From an uncultured Flavobacteriales bacterium (GTDB lineage: Bacteria; Bacteroidota; Bacteroidia; Flavobacteriales_E; Vicingaceae), in contig CAJQOH010000028.1 of NCBI GenBank assembly GCA_905479915.1, positions 1 to 64,000 of the forward strand: a stretch of 64,000 bases of DNA. The letters run 5' to 3'. Positions 33,941 to 43,333 of the stretch are shown here, piece after piece. Both the position numbers and the translations under genes were made by a program. Under the pieces are notes generated by a model, which saw only the letters and a list, made by a program, of their open reading frames with translations, was not told the origin of the DNA and searched no databases. Numbering within the stretch: the first letter of the stretch is position 1; each line of letters starts with the position of its first letter.

Positions 33941-35644
33941 TTGAATGAAATAACAAACATATCAGAATGGTTCTCTTGGTTTTTTAGCTTTGAGAATATC
34001 AAACACATCTTCACCTACAATGAAGGTGAACCATTAATTTTTACTGGTTTTTATTTTTGGGGATTTTTTGCAGTAGTACTCACCTTCTACTCCATCATCC
34101 ACAAAAAAAGAGCAATGCGTAACGCATTTTTATTCTTAGTTAGTCTGTTCTTCTATTACAAAACTAGTGGCTTATTCATAACCATACTCTTGTTTTCTAC
34201 ATTATCAGACTATATCATTGGACATATCATTCATGCTTCAAAAAAGAAAGTCGTTAAAAAAGTATTTGTTGCAATTAGTGTTATTATTAACCTTTTTGTT
34301 CTCTGTTATTTTAAATACGCTTATTTCTTTACCGATTCATTCAATGCCTTTTTCCAAACAAACTATGAAGTCTTCAACCACTTTGCATATTGGACGAATG
34401 AATATACAGATACTCACTTTACAGTCAACAAAATACTCTTACCCGTTGGGGTTTCTTTTTACACCTTTCAAACAATAAGTTATGCTGTAGATGTTTATAG
34501 AGAAGAAATTAAACCAGTAAAAAGTATTCTTGATTTTGGATTTTATGTTTCTTTCTTCCCTCAGTTAGTTGCTGGCCCCATCGTAAGAGCTGCAGATTTT
34601 ATACCTCAACTTTACAAACCGTATAGCTTATCAAAATACAATTTTGGTTTAGCACTATTTTGGATTTTAAAAGGGTTAACTAAAAAAGTAATTATTGGAG
34701 ATTATATTGCTGTAAATTTTATTGATCGTATTTTCGATAACCCTACCATGTTTACTGGGTTTGAAAACCTAATGGCGCTATATGGTTATTCCCTCCAAGT
34801 TTATGCCGACTTTTCTGGATATACAGATATAGCTATCGGTATAGCATTATTAGTGGGGTTCAGTCTACCTAAAAACTTTAACTCTCCTTACAAAGCAAAA
34901 AACGTTGGAGAATTTTGGAAACGCTGGCACATTAGTCTATCGGGTTGGCTAAAAGATTATTTATACATTCCTTTAGGTGGTAATCGTGGAGGAAGTGTTG
35001 GAACTTGGATCGCGTTGATTTTTATTTCTGCATTCATTATCATGCTTTCAGGTAAAATGATCGTTCTCTATGGTTTTATTTGGGCTGCGCTATTGTTAAC
35101 CTTCTTAGCTATATGGATAAAGTCTTTTAGAGCATGGTTAACCACTAACATCAACCTCTTGATCACAATGTTACTAGGTGGTTTATGGCATGGTGCAAGC
35201 TGGCAATTTGTAATTTGGGGAGGACTAAATGGTTTAGGTCTTATGGTCTATAAACTTTGGAGAAAGATTAGTCCTTACGAAAAGTACGATAACGCAATAG
35301 CATTAGTCGTAAAAGTATTTGTAACGTTTAACTTTATAACTTTTACACGTATTTGGTTTAGAGCAGAGAATATGGAATCTACTTGGCAAATCATTAATCA
35401 AATAAGCACAAGCTTTAATACCTCATTAATCCCTGAAGTTCTCAGCTCTTATAGCAATGTCTTTGCAGTAATGCTAATTGGGTTTGTTATTCACTGGCTA
35501 CCAGTAAAAGTAAAAGATTGGTATCGTGAAACATTTATTAAACTCCCACTAATTGTTAAAATAGTTGTTTCTGTAATTACCGTTTTTGGAGTTTATCAAG
35601 CTATGTCTTCAGAGTTACAAGCATTTATTTACTTCCAGTTCTAA
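33941..35644 (+). CDS. MBOAT-family O-acyltransferase (AlgI/DltB-like)
   Basis: 567 residues starting at TTG, with about eleven membrane helices. Signature segments are RWHISLSGWLKDYLYIPLGG (H330) and LLGGLWHGASW, with the invariant catalytic-site H417. AlgI/DltB members move acyl groups across the inner membrane to an extracytoplasmic acceptor, usually with an SGNH partner. Two SGNH genes lie just upstream. Target (peptidoglycan, capsule or LPS) not identifiable from sequence; LysM and pseudo-SLT linkage hints at peptidoglycan. Confidence 0.92.
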   Translation: MNEITNISEWFSWFFSFENIKHIFTYNEGEPLIFTGFYFWGFFAVVLTFYSIIHKKRAMRNAFLFLVSLFFYYKTSGLFITILLFSTLSDYIIGHIIHASKKKVVKKVFVAISVIINLFVLCYFKYAYFFTDSFNAFFQTNYEVFNHFAYWTNEYTDTHFTVNKILLPVGVSFYTFQTISYAVDVYREEIKPVKSILDFGFYVSFFPQLVAGPIVRAADFIPQLYKPYSLSKYNFGLALFWILKGLTKKVIIGDYIAVNFIDRIFDNPTMFTGFENLMALYGYSLQVYADFSGYTDIAIGIALLVGFSLPKNFNSPYKAKNVGEFWKRWHISLSGWLKDYLYIPLGGNRGGSVGTWIALIFISAFIIMLSGKMIVLYGFIWAALLLTFLAIWIKSFRAWLTTNINLLITMLLGGLWHGASWQFVIWGGLNGLGLMVYKLWRKISPYEKYDNAIALVVKVFVTFNFITFTRIWFRAENMESTWQIINQISTSFNTSLIPEVLSSYSNVFAVMLIGFVIHWLPVKVKDWYRETFIKLPLIVKIVVSVITVFGVYQAMSSELQAFIYFQF

Positions 35645-35701
35645 TGGAACTTAGTTTTTATTTACTAAGTTTGGTTTTAATTTAAATCTAAAAAATAAAT
35701 A

Positions 35702-37280
35702 ATGAAACACTTATCACTTATAGTTTTGTTGGTTTTGCCAACATTTTTAATTTCTCAAGAAGTAAAAACTGCTAAAGATTTTGAAATAGAAATAGGTCCT
35801 GCCTACCCTGTTGTTGATGCGAAAGTAAAAGAATACTTCTATCACCAAGATGAAATTTTATCTATTAAAGTTGGAGGAGTAATTACTATACAAAAATTCA
35901 ATGCAAATGCTTTAGAGCAAAAAGGAAGAAAAGAAATCCCAATTAAAAAGAATTTACCTAGAGGTTTTGTGCATGAAACATTTGTTCAATCTGGTGATAA
36001 AATTTTACCAATTCTACAATGTTCGGGATAAACCAAACAAAACAGAGCAAATATTTGTACAAGAGATTACTTTTGGAAAAATGGGGCTTGAGAATAATCG
36101 ATTAGTCTCAAAAATAAAAGGGAAAGTTCAAAGTGCGATGGGAAGAAATAAAATTAGCATCTACCAATCGTATGATCATTCTAAATACCTTATGACCTAT
36201 CGTAGACATCCTAAAGTAAAAAGTGACAAGGTAAATAAAGATGTTATTGGGATGACTGTTTTGGATGGTAACATGAACCCTATTTGGGAAAAAGAAATTA
36301 CAATGCCTTATACAGAAGCAATGATGGACAACATTAGTTACGATATTGATTCAAAAGGAAATGCATACGCTTTAGTGAGAGTAAGAACTCCAGACAAAAA
36401 GAGGCACCTAGAATTACTTAAGTACAACAATTCTGATACTCCTGAAATCACAAAAATTGAGGCTCAAGGAAAAAAATTCCCTCATGGAATTACTTTAGAA
36501 GAAGGAAAAGATGGTCAGATTTACTGTGCAGGTTTTTATGGCGAAGGATTTTATGCTAATGGAGTTTATGTTTCTATCATTGATGAAAATGGTATTCTTA
36601 AAAATGAGCAATTTCATGATATCCCATTAGAAATAATCAATCAAAACGTTAGTGAAAGAAAACAAGCAAAAAATGCAAAAAAGGAAGGGACAAAGAAAGA
36701 AGTAGGAATCTATCAATTAGATCTTGACCACCTTATGGTTAATGATGATGGTAGTATTCTTATCGTTGGCGAAGTCTTTTTTATAACAATGAGACATACT
36801 CCTACGTCTAACGGAAGATATAAAACTACTTATGTTCACCATTATGAAGATATGTTCATGGCTAAACTTAGTGCAGACGGGAAAGTTAAATGGATGAAGA
36901 AAGTACCTAAAAACCAAAAGGCTGCTACATCATCTAGTAGCCCTCGTAGAATTGGAGTTGACCTATCTTACTGCTTCATGTCCACTGGAAATGATCATTA
37001 TTTATTATACATAGATAATATTAAAAACATGACTTTACCACTAAACAAAAGACCTAAGGTACACTCTTCAGGTAAAGGAGGTTTTTTAACATCTTATAAA
37101 ATAAATGATGCTTCAGGAGATGTTTCTAAATTATCTTTATTTGATTTACGAGATGTTAAAGGTATTCCAGTTTATCAATTTAATACAGGGAGAATTATTC
37201 AACCTACCGATAAAGAATTTATTCTAGAATTATATAAAAAGAAAAAACAAGATATTTTATTACGAATCAACTTGAATTAA
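35702..37280 (+). pseudogene. Secreted protein gene interrupted by a 1-nt frameshift
   Basis: The signal-peptide ORF (35702-36031, MKHLSLIVLLVLPTFLIS) and a longer ORF in the +1 frame join smoothly at GATAAAATTTTA (35996-36007). Removing one A of the AAAA run at 35999-36002 gives GDKFYQFYNVRDK and one 525-residue protein, with total length one base over a multiple of three. The protein is secreted with extended repeats of beta strands (GNAYALVRVRTP, IYCAGFYGEGFYANGVY) and has no catalytic motif known to me. The shift may be a true mutation, slippage variation or an assembly error; a -1 programmed shift does not fit because the shift is +1. Confidence 0.75.
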
Positions 37281-37298
37281 AATACATTTTTCTTTAAC

Positions 37299-37334
37299 AA
37301 AAAAAAGGATTCCTAATTAGGAATCCTTTTTTTT
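37299..37334 (+). terminator. Bidirectional Rho-independent terminator
   Basis: Perfect palindrome: eight A, GGATTCCT, AATT loop, AGGAATCC, eight T. It sits 18 nt after the interrupted secreted-protein gene. Confidence 0.92.
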
Positions 37335-37357
37335 GTTAATTAGTTGAAATTGACGAC

Positions 37358-37741
37358 ATGGATAACACTACAAATTCTATCAACTGGTTTGAAATACCTG
37401 TTTTAGACATCAACAGAAGCAAGCAGTTTTACGAAACAGTATTTAACATTGAATTGAAAACTGAAGAAATGATGGATTGTGAAATGGCCTTCTTCCCCTT
37501 TGAATCAGGTTCAGGTAAACTTTCAGGTTCTTTAGTTAAAGGAAAACACCATAAGCCAAGTATGGAAGGAACCTTTGTTTATTTAAATGCCAATCCATGT
37601 ATGGATGAAGCACTCAGTAAAATTGAAGCTGCTGGTGGAAAAATTCTCAATCCTAAAACCAGCATAGGAGATTGTCATGGTTTTATAGCATACTTTAAAG
37701 ATACTGAAGGCAATTGCATAGGAATTCATTCTAGAGAATGA
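37358..37741 (+). CDS. VOC superfamily (glyoxalase-like) protein
   Basis: 127 residues with a single VOC-like pair of beta-alpha-beta-beta-beta units: NWFEIPVLDINRSKQFYETVF at the start and IAYFKDTEGNCIGIHS at the end. The family includes glyoxalases, dioxygenases and antibiotic-binding proteins, and here the substrate is unknown. Metal ligands are hard to assign from one sequence. Cytosolic, with no signal. Follows a terminator, so it has its own transcript. Confidence 0.85.
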   Translation: MDNTTNSINWFEIPVLDINRSKQFYETVFNIELKTEEMMDCEMAFFPFESGSGKLSGSLVKGKHHKPSMEGTFVYLNANPCMDEALSKIEAAGGKILNPKTSIGDCHGFIAYFKDTEGNCIGIHSRE

Positions 37742-37791
37742 TATCTTACTTTAGCCCTTCAATTTCCCTCCATTTATCCTAAAGAAATTAA

Positions 37792-37799
37792 TACCTTTG
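37792..37799 (+). promoter_or_regulatory. Putative -7 promoter box TACCTTTG
   Basis: Perfect TAnnTTTG match 20 nt before the ATG of the peptidase gene. No TTG at the -33 position. Confidence 0.4.
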
Positions 37800-37818
37800 A
37801 AGCTTTAAAACTTACTCC

Positions 37819-39177
37819 ATGAAAAAAATAATCCTTCTTATATTTATTACAGCTTCTGCATGCTCTTTTGCTCAAACAGATTCTATTTTTATTAGAAAAA
37901 TATATGATGAAGCATTAGAAAGAGGTGAATCTCATGAAAATTTAAGAAGCCTATGTAAAGATGTAGGAGCTCGAATAACAGGTTCTGCTGAAGCTGAAAT
38001 GGCTATTAAATGGGGAGAGAAACTCTTAAATTCTTATGGGTTCGATAAAGTTTACCTACAAGAAATACAAGTACCCCACTGGGAAAGAGGAACAAAAGAA
38101 GCCGCTTGGATAATTAATGAAAAAGGGGAAACATTAAAACTTGACATATTAGCATTAGGTGGATCAGTAAGTACCAACGGGTTAATTTCTGGAGAAGTAA
38201 TTGGAGTTGAAGATATTGAGGCTTTACAAAAACTTACAGAAGCTGATGTTAAAGATAAAATTGTTTTTTTAAGTCAAGCGTTTGATAAAAAGAATATAGA
38301 AACCTCTAGGTCTTATGGTGCATGCTACCCTATTCGTGGAGAAGGAACAAATGAAGCTGGGAAACTAAATGCAAAAGCAGTAGTTATTCGTTCTTTAGCA
38401 ACTCCAGAGGACCACTTTCCCCATACTGGAACGATGCACTATGAAGAAGGAGTAAACAAAATACCAGGAGCAGCAATGAGCACAAAAAATGCTACACTTT
38501 TGTCGGAGTGGTTAAAGGAAGGAACAGTTACTTTAAAAATGGAAATGGACTGTAAACAATATGAAGATGTTACTTCATACAACGTAATTGCTGAAATCAA
38601 TGGAAAAGATGATAAAATTATTACCTGGGGAGGACATCTAGATTCTTGGGACGTTGGTGAAGGTGCACACGATGATGGTGCAGGAATAGCTCATAGTATT
38701 GAAGCAATGCGAATCCTAAAAAAATTAAACTATAAACCTAACCATAAATTGAGGTGTGTTTTATTTATGAATGAAGAAAACGGAAACATGGGAGGGAAAA
38801 GTTACGCCCAAATTGCATCTGAAAAGAAAGAAGAACACATTTGTGCCATTGAAAGTGATAGAGGTGGTTTTTTACCGATTGGATTTGATGTTAGTGGTTC
38901 TGATGAGCAAGTTGCTTTAGTTAATGAATCAAAAAAATTATTGTCTGATTTTGAATTGTATCGATTTAGAAAAGGCTTTGGAGGAGTAGATATTAATCCT
39001 TTAAAAGAATACTATCCAGATATGATTCAATTAGGAATGGCAATTAATTCTCAAGCTTATTTCAATTATCACCATACTCATAATGATGTTTTTGAGAATG
39101 TAAATAAACGTGAACTTGAACTCGGAAGTGCTGCAATGGCTGCAATGATTTACTTAATGGATAAAAACTTAAAGTAA
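37819..39177 (+). CDS. Secreted M28-family metallopeptidase
   Basis: 452 residues with signal peptide ending CSFAQ. A PA domain (about 110-210) is inserted before the di-zinc M28 catalytic domain, with GGHLDSWDVGEGAHDDGAG (His and Asp ligands), NEENG (general-base Glu and Glu ligand), ESDRGG (Asp) and YHHTH near the end (His). It resembles carboxypeptidase Q/PGCP-like aminopeptidases. Exported, likely for nutrient peptides. The next gene starts 1 nt after its stop. Confidence 0.9.
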   Translation: MKKIILLIFITASACSFAQTDSIFIRKIYDEALERGESHENLRSLCKDVGARITGSAEAEMAIKWGEKLLNSYGFDKVYLQEIQVPHWERGTKEAAWIINEKGETLKLDILALGGSVSTNGLISGEVIGVEDIEALQKLTEADVKDKIVFLSQAFDKKNIETSRSYGACYPIRGEGTNEAGKLNAKAVVIRSLATPEDHFPHTGTMHYEEGVNKIPGAAMSTKNATLLSEWLKEGTVTLKMEMDCKQYEDVTSYNVIAEINGKDDKIITWGGHLDSWDVGEGAHDDGAGIAHSIEAMRILKKLNYKPNHKLRCVLFMNEENGNMGGKSYAQIASEKKEEHICAIESDRGGFLPIGFDVSGSDEQVALVNESKKLLSDFELYRFRKGFGGVDINPLKEYYPDMIQLGMAINSQAYFNYHHTHNDVFENVNKRELELGSAAMAAMIYLMDKNLK

Positions 39178-39178
39178 A

Positions 39179-39829
39179 ATGAAAAAACTATTAATACTTA
39201 GTACAGTACTATTTCTATTTTCAAATTTTTCACAAGCTCAAGAAAATGGATTAAACTTTGGCCCTGCATATGATAATTTTATCGGAAAAGATGCAGGATC
39301 AGGACAATTAGCAGGGTTTCGAATTTCATACGAACAAACTAAACAACAGTTTGGTCGTTCAGGATCTTGGAGAAGTGGCATCCAATTTTCAGTTGGAAAC
39401 TATGACAAAAGTGAGGACAACACCCTTACTATTAATAGTTTGGCATATAGCTCTAGTACTACAAACTATAGATCCTTACAAGGTGAATTGATTCAAAAAA
39501 TGTATTTTGGAAATGGAAACTTCCAATATGGTGGCATGTACATTATGGTTGGTTTAGGCCTTAATTTAGTGGTTCATAAAACTGAATATGATTATATTAA
39601 CCCCACCCCTTATTACTCTCAGAACAGTGAAGATTTCATTTATCAATTTACAACTAATGCTGGATTTGGATACGATTTAAATATGAATAATTTTAGCCTA
39701 TTTATCGAAAGTGATTTCAATTTTCCAATTATAGGCGTTGATAATTTAGATCCATTCGAATCTAAACTAGGAAAACGTACCGCTAATTTTTATGGTATAT
39801 CTCTAGGTATACGTTTTAACCTAACATAG
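39179..39829 (+). CDS. Outer-membrane beta-barrel-like protein
   Basis: 216 residues with signal peptide ending FSQAQ. The mature part has alternating strands (SWRSGIQFSVGNYD, YGGMYIMVGLGLNLVVH, FSLFIESDFNFP) and ends with GISLGIRFNLT, an aromatic-rich C-terminal strand of barrel proteins. Starts 1 nt after the M28 stop, so co-transcribed. Function unknown. Confidence 0.75.
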   Translation: MKKLLILSTVLFLFSNFSQAQENGLNFGPAYDNFIGKDAGSGQLAGFRISYEQTKQQFGRSGSWRSGIQFSVGNYDKSEDNTLTINSLAYSSSTTNYRSLQGELIQKMYFGNGNFQYGGMYIMVGLGLNLVVHKTEYDYINPTPYYSQNSEDFIYQFTTNAGFGYDLNMNNFSLFIESDFNFPIIGVDNLDPFESKLGKRTANFYGISLGIRFNLT

Positions 39830-39849
39830 CAGAGTTGCCTAAAAAAAAG

Positions 39850-39857
39850 TAAATTTG
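39850..39857 (+). promoter_or_regulatory. Putative -7 promoter box TAAATTTG
   Basis: Perfect TAnnTTTG match 25 nt before the protease ATG. The nearest upstream TTG (39835) is only 12 nt away, too close for a standard -33 element. Confidence 0.4.
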
Positions 39858-39882
39858 TAACATCAAAAGCAATAAAAATAAT

Positions 39883-41217
39883 ATGAGAAAACTTTTATTT
39901 ACTATCACATTAATTGGAATTTTAGCAAATTCGTATGCCCAAAAAACAAAAGTATATACCTCTCCTACTGTCTACATTATTAAGAAAAATGTTGTTGCTC
40001 CTCAAGGAGTTACTTTAAGAGGTGAATACCCTGATGAAGATTATATCATTGCTTATAAAAAAGGGTTCATAACACAAGGCGAATTCATTAAAAACATTAT
40101 GAAAAAGGGTGAAGAATTTACTTTTAATGTATCTGAAATTCCTGAAAAAATAAATTTAGATCAAGAAAAAAGAAATACTATTAACTTTTCTAGGTTTAAA
40201 TACAAGTCTGACAATTACTATTATTCTATTTCAGATAGTGAAGCTAAAAGAATGATGGAGAAAATGAATTTAAATTTGTCTGATTTAGGATTTAAAGTGA
40301 ACATAGCAAAACAGACACTATTTGAAGAAAAAGTAGAAAAAGTTGATTTTAGCATTGGTGCTGAAGTAGTATCAACTTTAGTTAAAACTCTAGGAACAGC
40401 AGGGTACAACATTTCTACTGTTGTAAAATGGGTAGTTTATGATATGAACAAAGAAAAAGTAATCCTTAATAAAACTTCTTTTGGTTATTCAAATTCAAGA
40501 AAAGCAAAAACCTTTTCAGAAGAATACAAACTTGCTTTAAAAGATGCTATGAATACCTTAGTTTATGATCAAGAATTTCAAAAAATAGTATCTAGTGAGG
40601 TTACAAAAAAAGAAGAAACAAATGTTGAAGAAAAATTAGAAATTGATTTTAAAGAGGAATTAGCTGAGTCTATAGATGTTCTTGATTATGTAAAACAAGC
40701 TACAGTTACTATCAAAACAGGAAATGGACATGGAAGTGGATTTTTTATTAGCTCTAATGGATATATTCTTACAAATGAACACGTTATTAATGATGGTGGA
40801 GACATTGAAGTTGAATTAAGTAATGGATTAATCATAGATGCAGAAGTAATAAGAGAAAGCAAGAAAAAAGATGTAGCTCTTTTAAAAGTAACTGGTAAGG
40901 GATTTAAATCTATTCCTATTAATGATGAGAAAACTAGTGCCGGAACAGAAGTATATGCTGTTGGTACTCCTAGAAATTTAGATTTAGGACAAACTGTTAC
41001 TAAAGGAATTATAAGTGGACATAGAGCATTTAAAGACAACACATACATCCAAACTGATGTTAGTATTAATAAAGGTAATAGTGGTGGACCACTAATTAAC
41101 CTTAAAGGGGAAGTTCTTGGAATTGTTGCTTCAAAATTAATTGGTGAAGGAATTGAAGGTATAGGATTTGGAATTCCTATCATTAAAGCACTAGAAACTT
41201 TAAATATCAAACATTAA
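39883..41217 (+). CDS. Secreted S1C trypsin-like (HtrA-like) protease without PDZ
   Basis: 444 residues with signal peptide ending NSYAQ. The N-terminal 250 residues are a family-specific domain, and the protease is at about 265-440, with H300 (TNEHV), D330 (KKDVALL) and S400 (NKGNSGGP), the full triad. GHGSGFFIS precedes it as in HtrA. There is no PDZ domain, so it is not a classical DegP. The 5' leader shares 17 identical bases with that at 10049. Likely envelope protein processing or quality control. Confidence 0.88.
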   Translation: MRKLLFTITLIGILANSYAQKTKVYTSPTVYIIKKNVVAPQGVTLRGEYPDEDYIIAYKKGFITQGEFIKNIMKKGEEFTFNVSEIPEKINLDQEKRNTINFSRFKYKSDNYYYSISDSEAKRMMEKMNLNLSDLGFKVNIAKQTLFEEKVEKVDFSIGAEVVSTLVKTLGTAGYNISTVVKWVVYDMNKEKVILNKTSFGYSNSRKAKTFSEEYKLALKDAMNTLVYDQEFQKIVSSEVTKKEETNVEEKLEIDFKEELAESIDVLDYVKQATVTIKTGNGHGSGFFISSNGYILTNEHVINDGGDIEVELSNGLIIDAEVIRESKKKDVALLKVTGKGFKSIPINDEKTSAGTEVYAVGTPRNLDLGQTVTKGIISGHRAFKDNTYIQTDVSINKGNSGGPLINLKGEVLGIVASKLIGEGIEGIGFGIPIIKALETLNIKH

Positions 41218-41339
41218 CAATTCTAGAAACGTTAAGACTACGTTAAAGTCTCCAGATAAAAGTTAATTTCTCTTAAATTGGGTTGAACGGTTTGTAGTGA
41301 ACCCCTCTAATCTATATATTTACATTTAAGATTAAAAAA

Positions 41340-42227
41340 TTGACTGCAATTCTAAATATCAACGGAGTTTCCAAAAGTTATGGAAAAGTAAAAGCTTTAA
41401 ATAACTTAACCCTTCAAATCAATAAGGGAGAAATTTATGGGATTCTAGGTCCTAACGGAAGTGGTAAAACAACAACATTAGGAATTATATTAGGGGTATT
41501 AAATGCCGACAACGGTTCTTATTCATGGAATGGAAATTCACCCAGTAAAGAAGATCGAAAAAAAATTGGTTCTCTGCTTGAAACACCTAACTTCTACCCT
41601 TACTTATCTGCCCGTCAAAACCTTTCAATTGTCTGTAAGATAAAAGAAGTTTCTGAAAGTGAAGTAGATCGAGTTTTAAGTGTGGTAGATTTAATTAGTA
41701 GAGCTGATTCCAAATTCAAAACTTTTTCTTTAGGAATGAAACAGCGTTTAGCAATTGCTTCTGCCCTACTCGGAGATCCTGAAACATTAGTTTTAGATGA
41801 ACCAACAAATGGTTTAGACCCACAAGGAATAGCTGAAATTAGAACCATTATATTAGATTTAGCAGCAACTGGCAAAACTATTATTATGGCTAGTCATATT
41901 TTAGATGAAGTTGAAAAGACATGTACACACGTTGCAGTACTTAAACTTGGAAACCTTTTAACTTATGGATCTATTCAATCAGTTTTAAACAATCAAGAAC
42001 AACTTATCGTTGCTTCAGAAAATTTAGACATCTTAAAACTCTCGCTCGCTCAAATTGACGGAGTAAGTAATATCAATACGTTTGGGGATAAAATAACATT
42101 AATGTTAGCAACAGGAAAAGACAGTACTTACCTGAACAAGGCATTATTTGATAAAGGAATTGTTCTTTCTGAAATTGGAATTCAAAAATCTAATCTAGAA
42201 AGTAACTTTTTAGAATTGATAAAATAA
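41340..42227 (+). CDS. ABC-2 type transporter ATP-binding protein, TTG start
   Basis: 295 residues from TTG 41340. Walker A is GPNGSGKTTT, signature LGMKQR (a natural variant of LSGGQ in this subfamily), Walker B is LVLDEPTNGLDP, and the H-loop is MASHILDE. The C-terminal 90 residues are the usual accessory region. The upstream TATATTTACATTTA resembles a -7 region. Its permease partner lies 329 nt downstream, separated by a repeat-rich gap that is unusual for such pairs. Confidence 0.9.
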   Translation: MTAILNINGVSKSYGKVKALNNLTLQINKGEIYGILGPNGSGKTTTLGIILGVLNADNGSYSWNGNSPSKEDRKKIGSLLETPNFYPYLSARQNLSIVCKIKEVSESEVDRVLSVVDLISRADSKFKTFSLGMKQRLAIASALLGDPETLVLDEPTNGLDPQGIAEIRTIILDLAATGKTIIMASHILDEVEKTCTHVAVLKLGNLLTYGSIQSVLNNQEQLIVASENLDILKLSLAQIDGVSNINTFGDKITLMLATGKDSTYLNKALFDKGIVLSEIGIQKSNLESNFLELIK

Positions 42228-42556
42228 ACTATTCATTTTTCCATTGATGAAAAAACGAATCAAAAAAATCTAGTCAAAAATATACTCGAACCGTATTTTT
42301 GACGTGCCAACATACCATTCTAAAATCTATAAAGGTTTTAGAATAAAGAAATATAATTTTTAATGGCATTCAAGGGATTAATGTTCTGGTCGAAATGAAA
42401 AACTTAGTAAGACTGGAAAGTTGAGAGCTTCGCTCGAAAATCATCCAGCCGCACTTTGTCTTTCATGAAGACAAGGTTATTAAACCATTGTAAGCCCTGA
42501 ACTTTTTGGTTCTTTTTGTTTCAAGACAAAAAAGAACATGAAACATTTAAAAAGAT
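42228..42556. other. Inverted-repeat-rich gap inside an ABC transporter operon
   Basis: 329 nt with no ORF. Four hairpin-capable inverted repeats are visible: GTCAAAAATA/TATTTTTGAC (42273-42303), ATTCTAAAA/TTTTAGAAT (42317-42344), TTGTCTT/AAGACAA (42456-42474) and GTTCTTTTTGT/ACAAAAAAGAAC (42509-42537). None is followed by a clean U tract. The base composition is richer in G+C than its surroundings at 42400-42470. It looks like inserted dispersed intergenic repeats that now separate ATPase and permease genes. Confidence 0.6.
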
Positions 42557-43333
42557 ATGATTAACCTACTAAAAATAGAATACAAGAAGTTAATTCCTTA
42601 CTCAACATTTTGGACAATTTTTGGATTATTCTTTCTGTTTACTCCAGTTGTTTTTTATGGGGCAGGACAAATTAAATTTGATGGTTTTCCTGTTGATTTT
42701 GCTACCATGTACAATTTTCCAAATGTATGGAACAATATCACCTATTTGGCTAGCTGGTTCAATCTCTTAATAGGGATGTTGTTTGTGATTTTAGTTTGCA
42801 ATGAATTTTCATTTAAAACTTTTAGACAACATGTAATTGACGGACAAAGTAAAGCAGATTTCATTATCGCAAAAATCTTATTAATGAGTTCCTTTTCATT
42901 ACTAAGTACACTCTATTTACTTATAGTCGGTTTTCTATTTGGGTCTTTCTCAGGAAGCGAAGCTTCTTTTTTAATAGACATTAAATACCTTTTAATATAT
43001 TTTATACAATCACTAGGATACATGTCTCTAGGATTAATAATAGCTGTTTTAATACGCTCTTCAGCACTATCTATTATTTTATTTATCTGCTCTATATTTT
43101 TTGAATCTATCATTAGACTATTAATACCTGATGCATTGGCTCAATTCTTTCCTATGAAAATCATTTCTAACCTTACACCTGTTCCTACTCCTGGAGGAAT
43201 ACAAGTTGCTAATATCAATGGAGTAGTAGCAGAAGCCATATCCTTAAATAGCACTTTAATTATAGCCGTTTTTTACATTTTTGCTTTTTGGGGTATTTCT
43301 TACTTTATCCTTACAAAAAAAGACATTAAATGA
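42557..43333 (+). CDS. ABC-2 type permease
   Basis: 258 residues with about six membrane helices (FWTIFGLFFLFTP, NLLIGMLFVILVC, ILLMSSFSLLSTLYLLIVG, and others), typical of ABC-2 permeases. It ends 4 bp into the acetyltransferase gene (ATGA overlap). Presumed partner of the ATPase upstream; substrate unknown. Confidence 0.88.
   Translation: MINLLKIEYKKLIPYSTFWTIFGLFFLFTPVVFYGAGQIKFDGFPVDFATMYNFPNVWNNITYLASWFNLLIGMLFVILVCNEFSFKTFRQHVIDGQSKADFIIAKILLMSSFSLLSTLYLLIVGFLFGSFSGSEASFLIDIKYLLIYFIQSLGYMSLGLIIAVLIRSSALSIILFICSIFFESIIRLLIPDALAQFFPMKIISNLTPVPTPGGIQVANINGVVAEAISLNSTLIIAVFYIFAFWGISYFILTKKDIK

Noticed and set aside
35996-36031. Programmed -1 ribosomal frameshift at AAAATTTT
   Set aside because: The frame that continues the protein is +1, not -1, and no stimulatory structure is evident. 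A one-base insertion explains it better.
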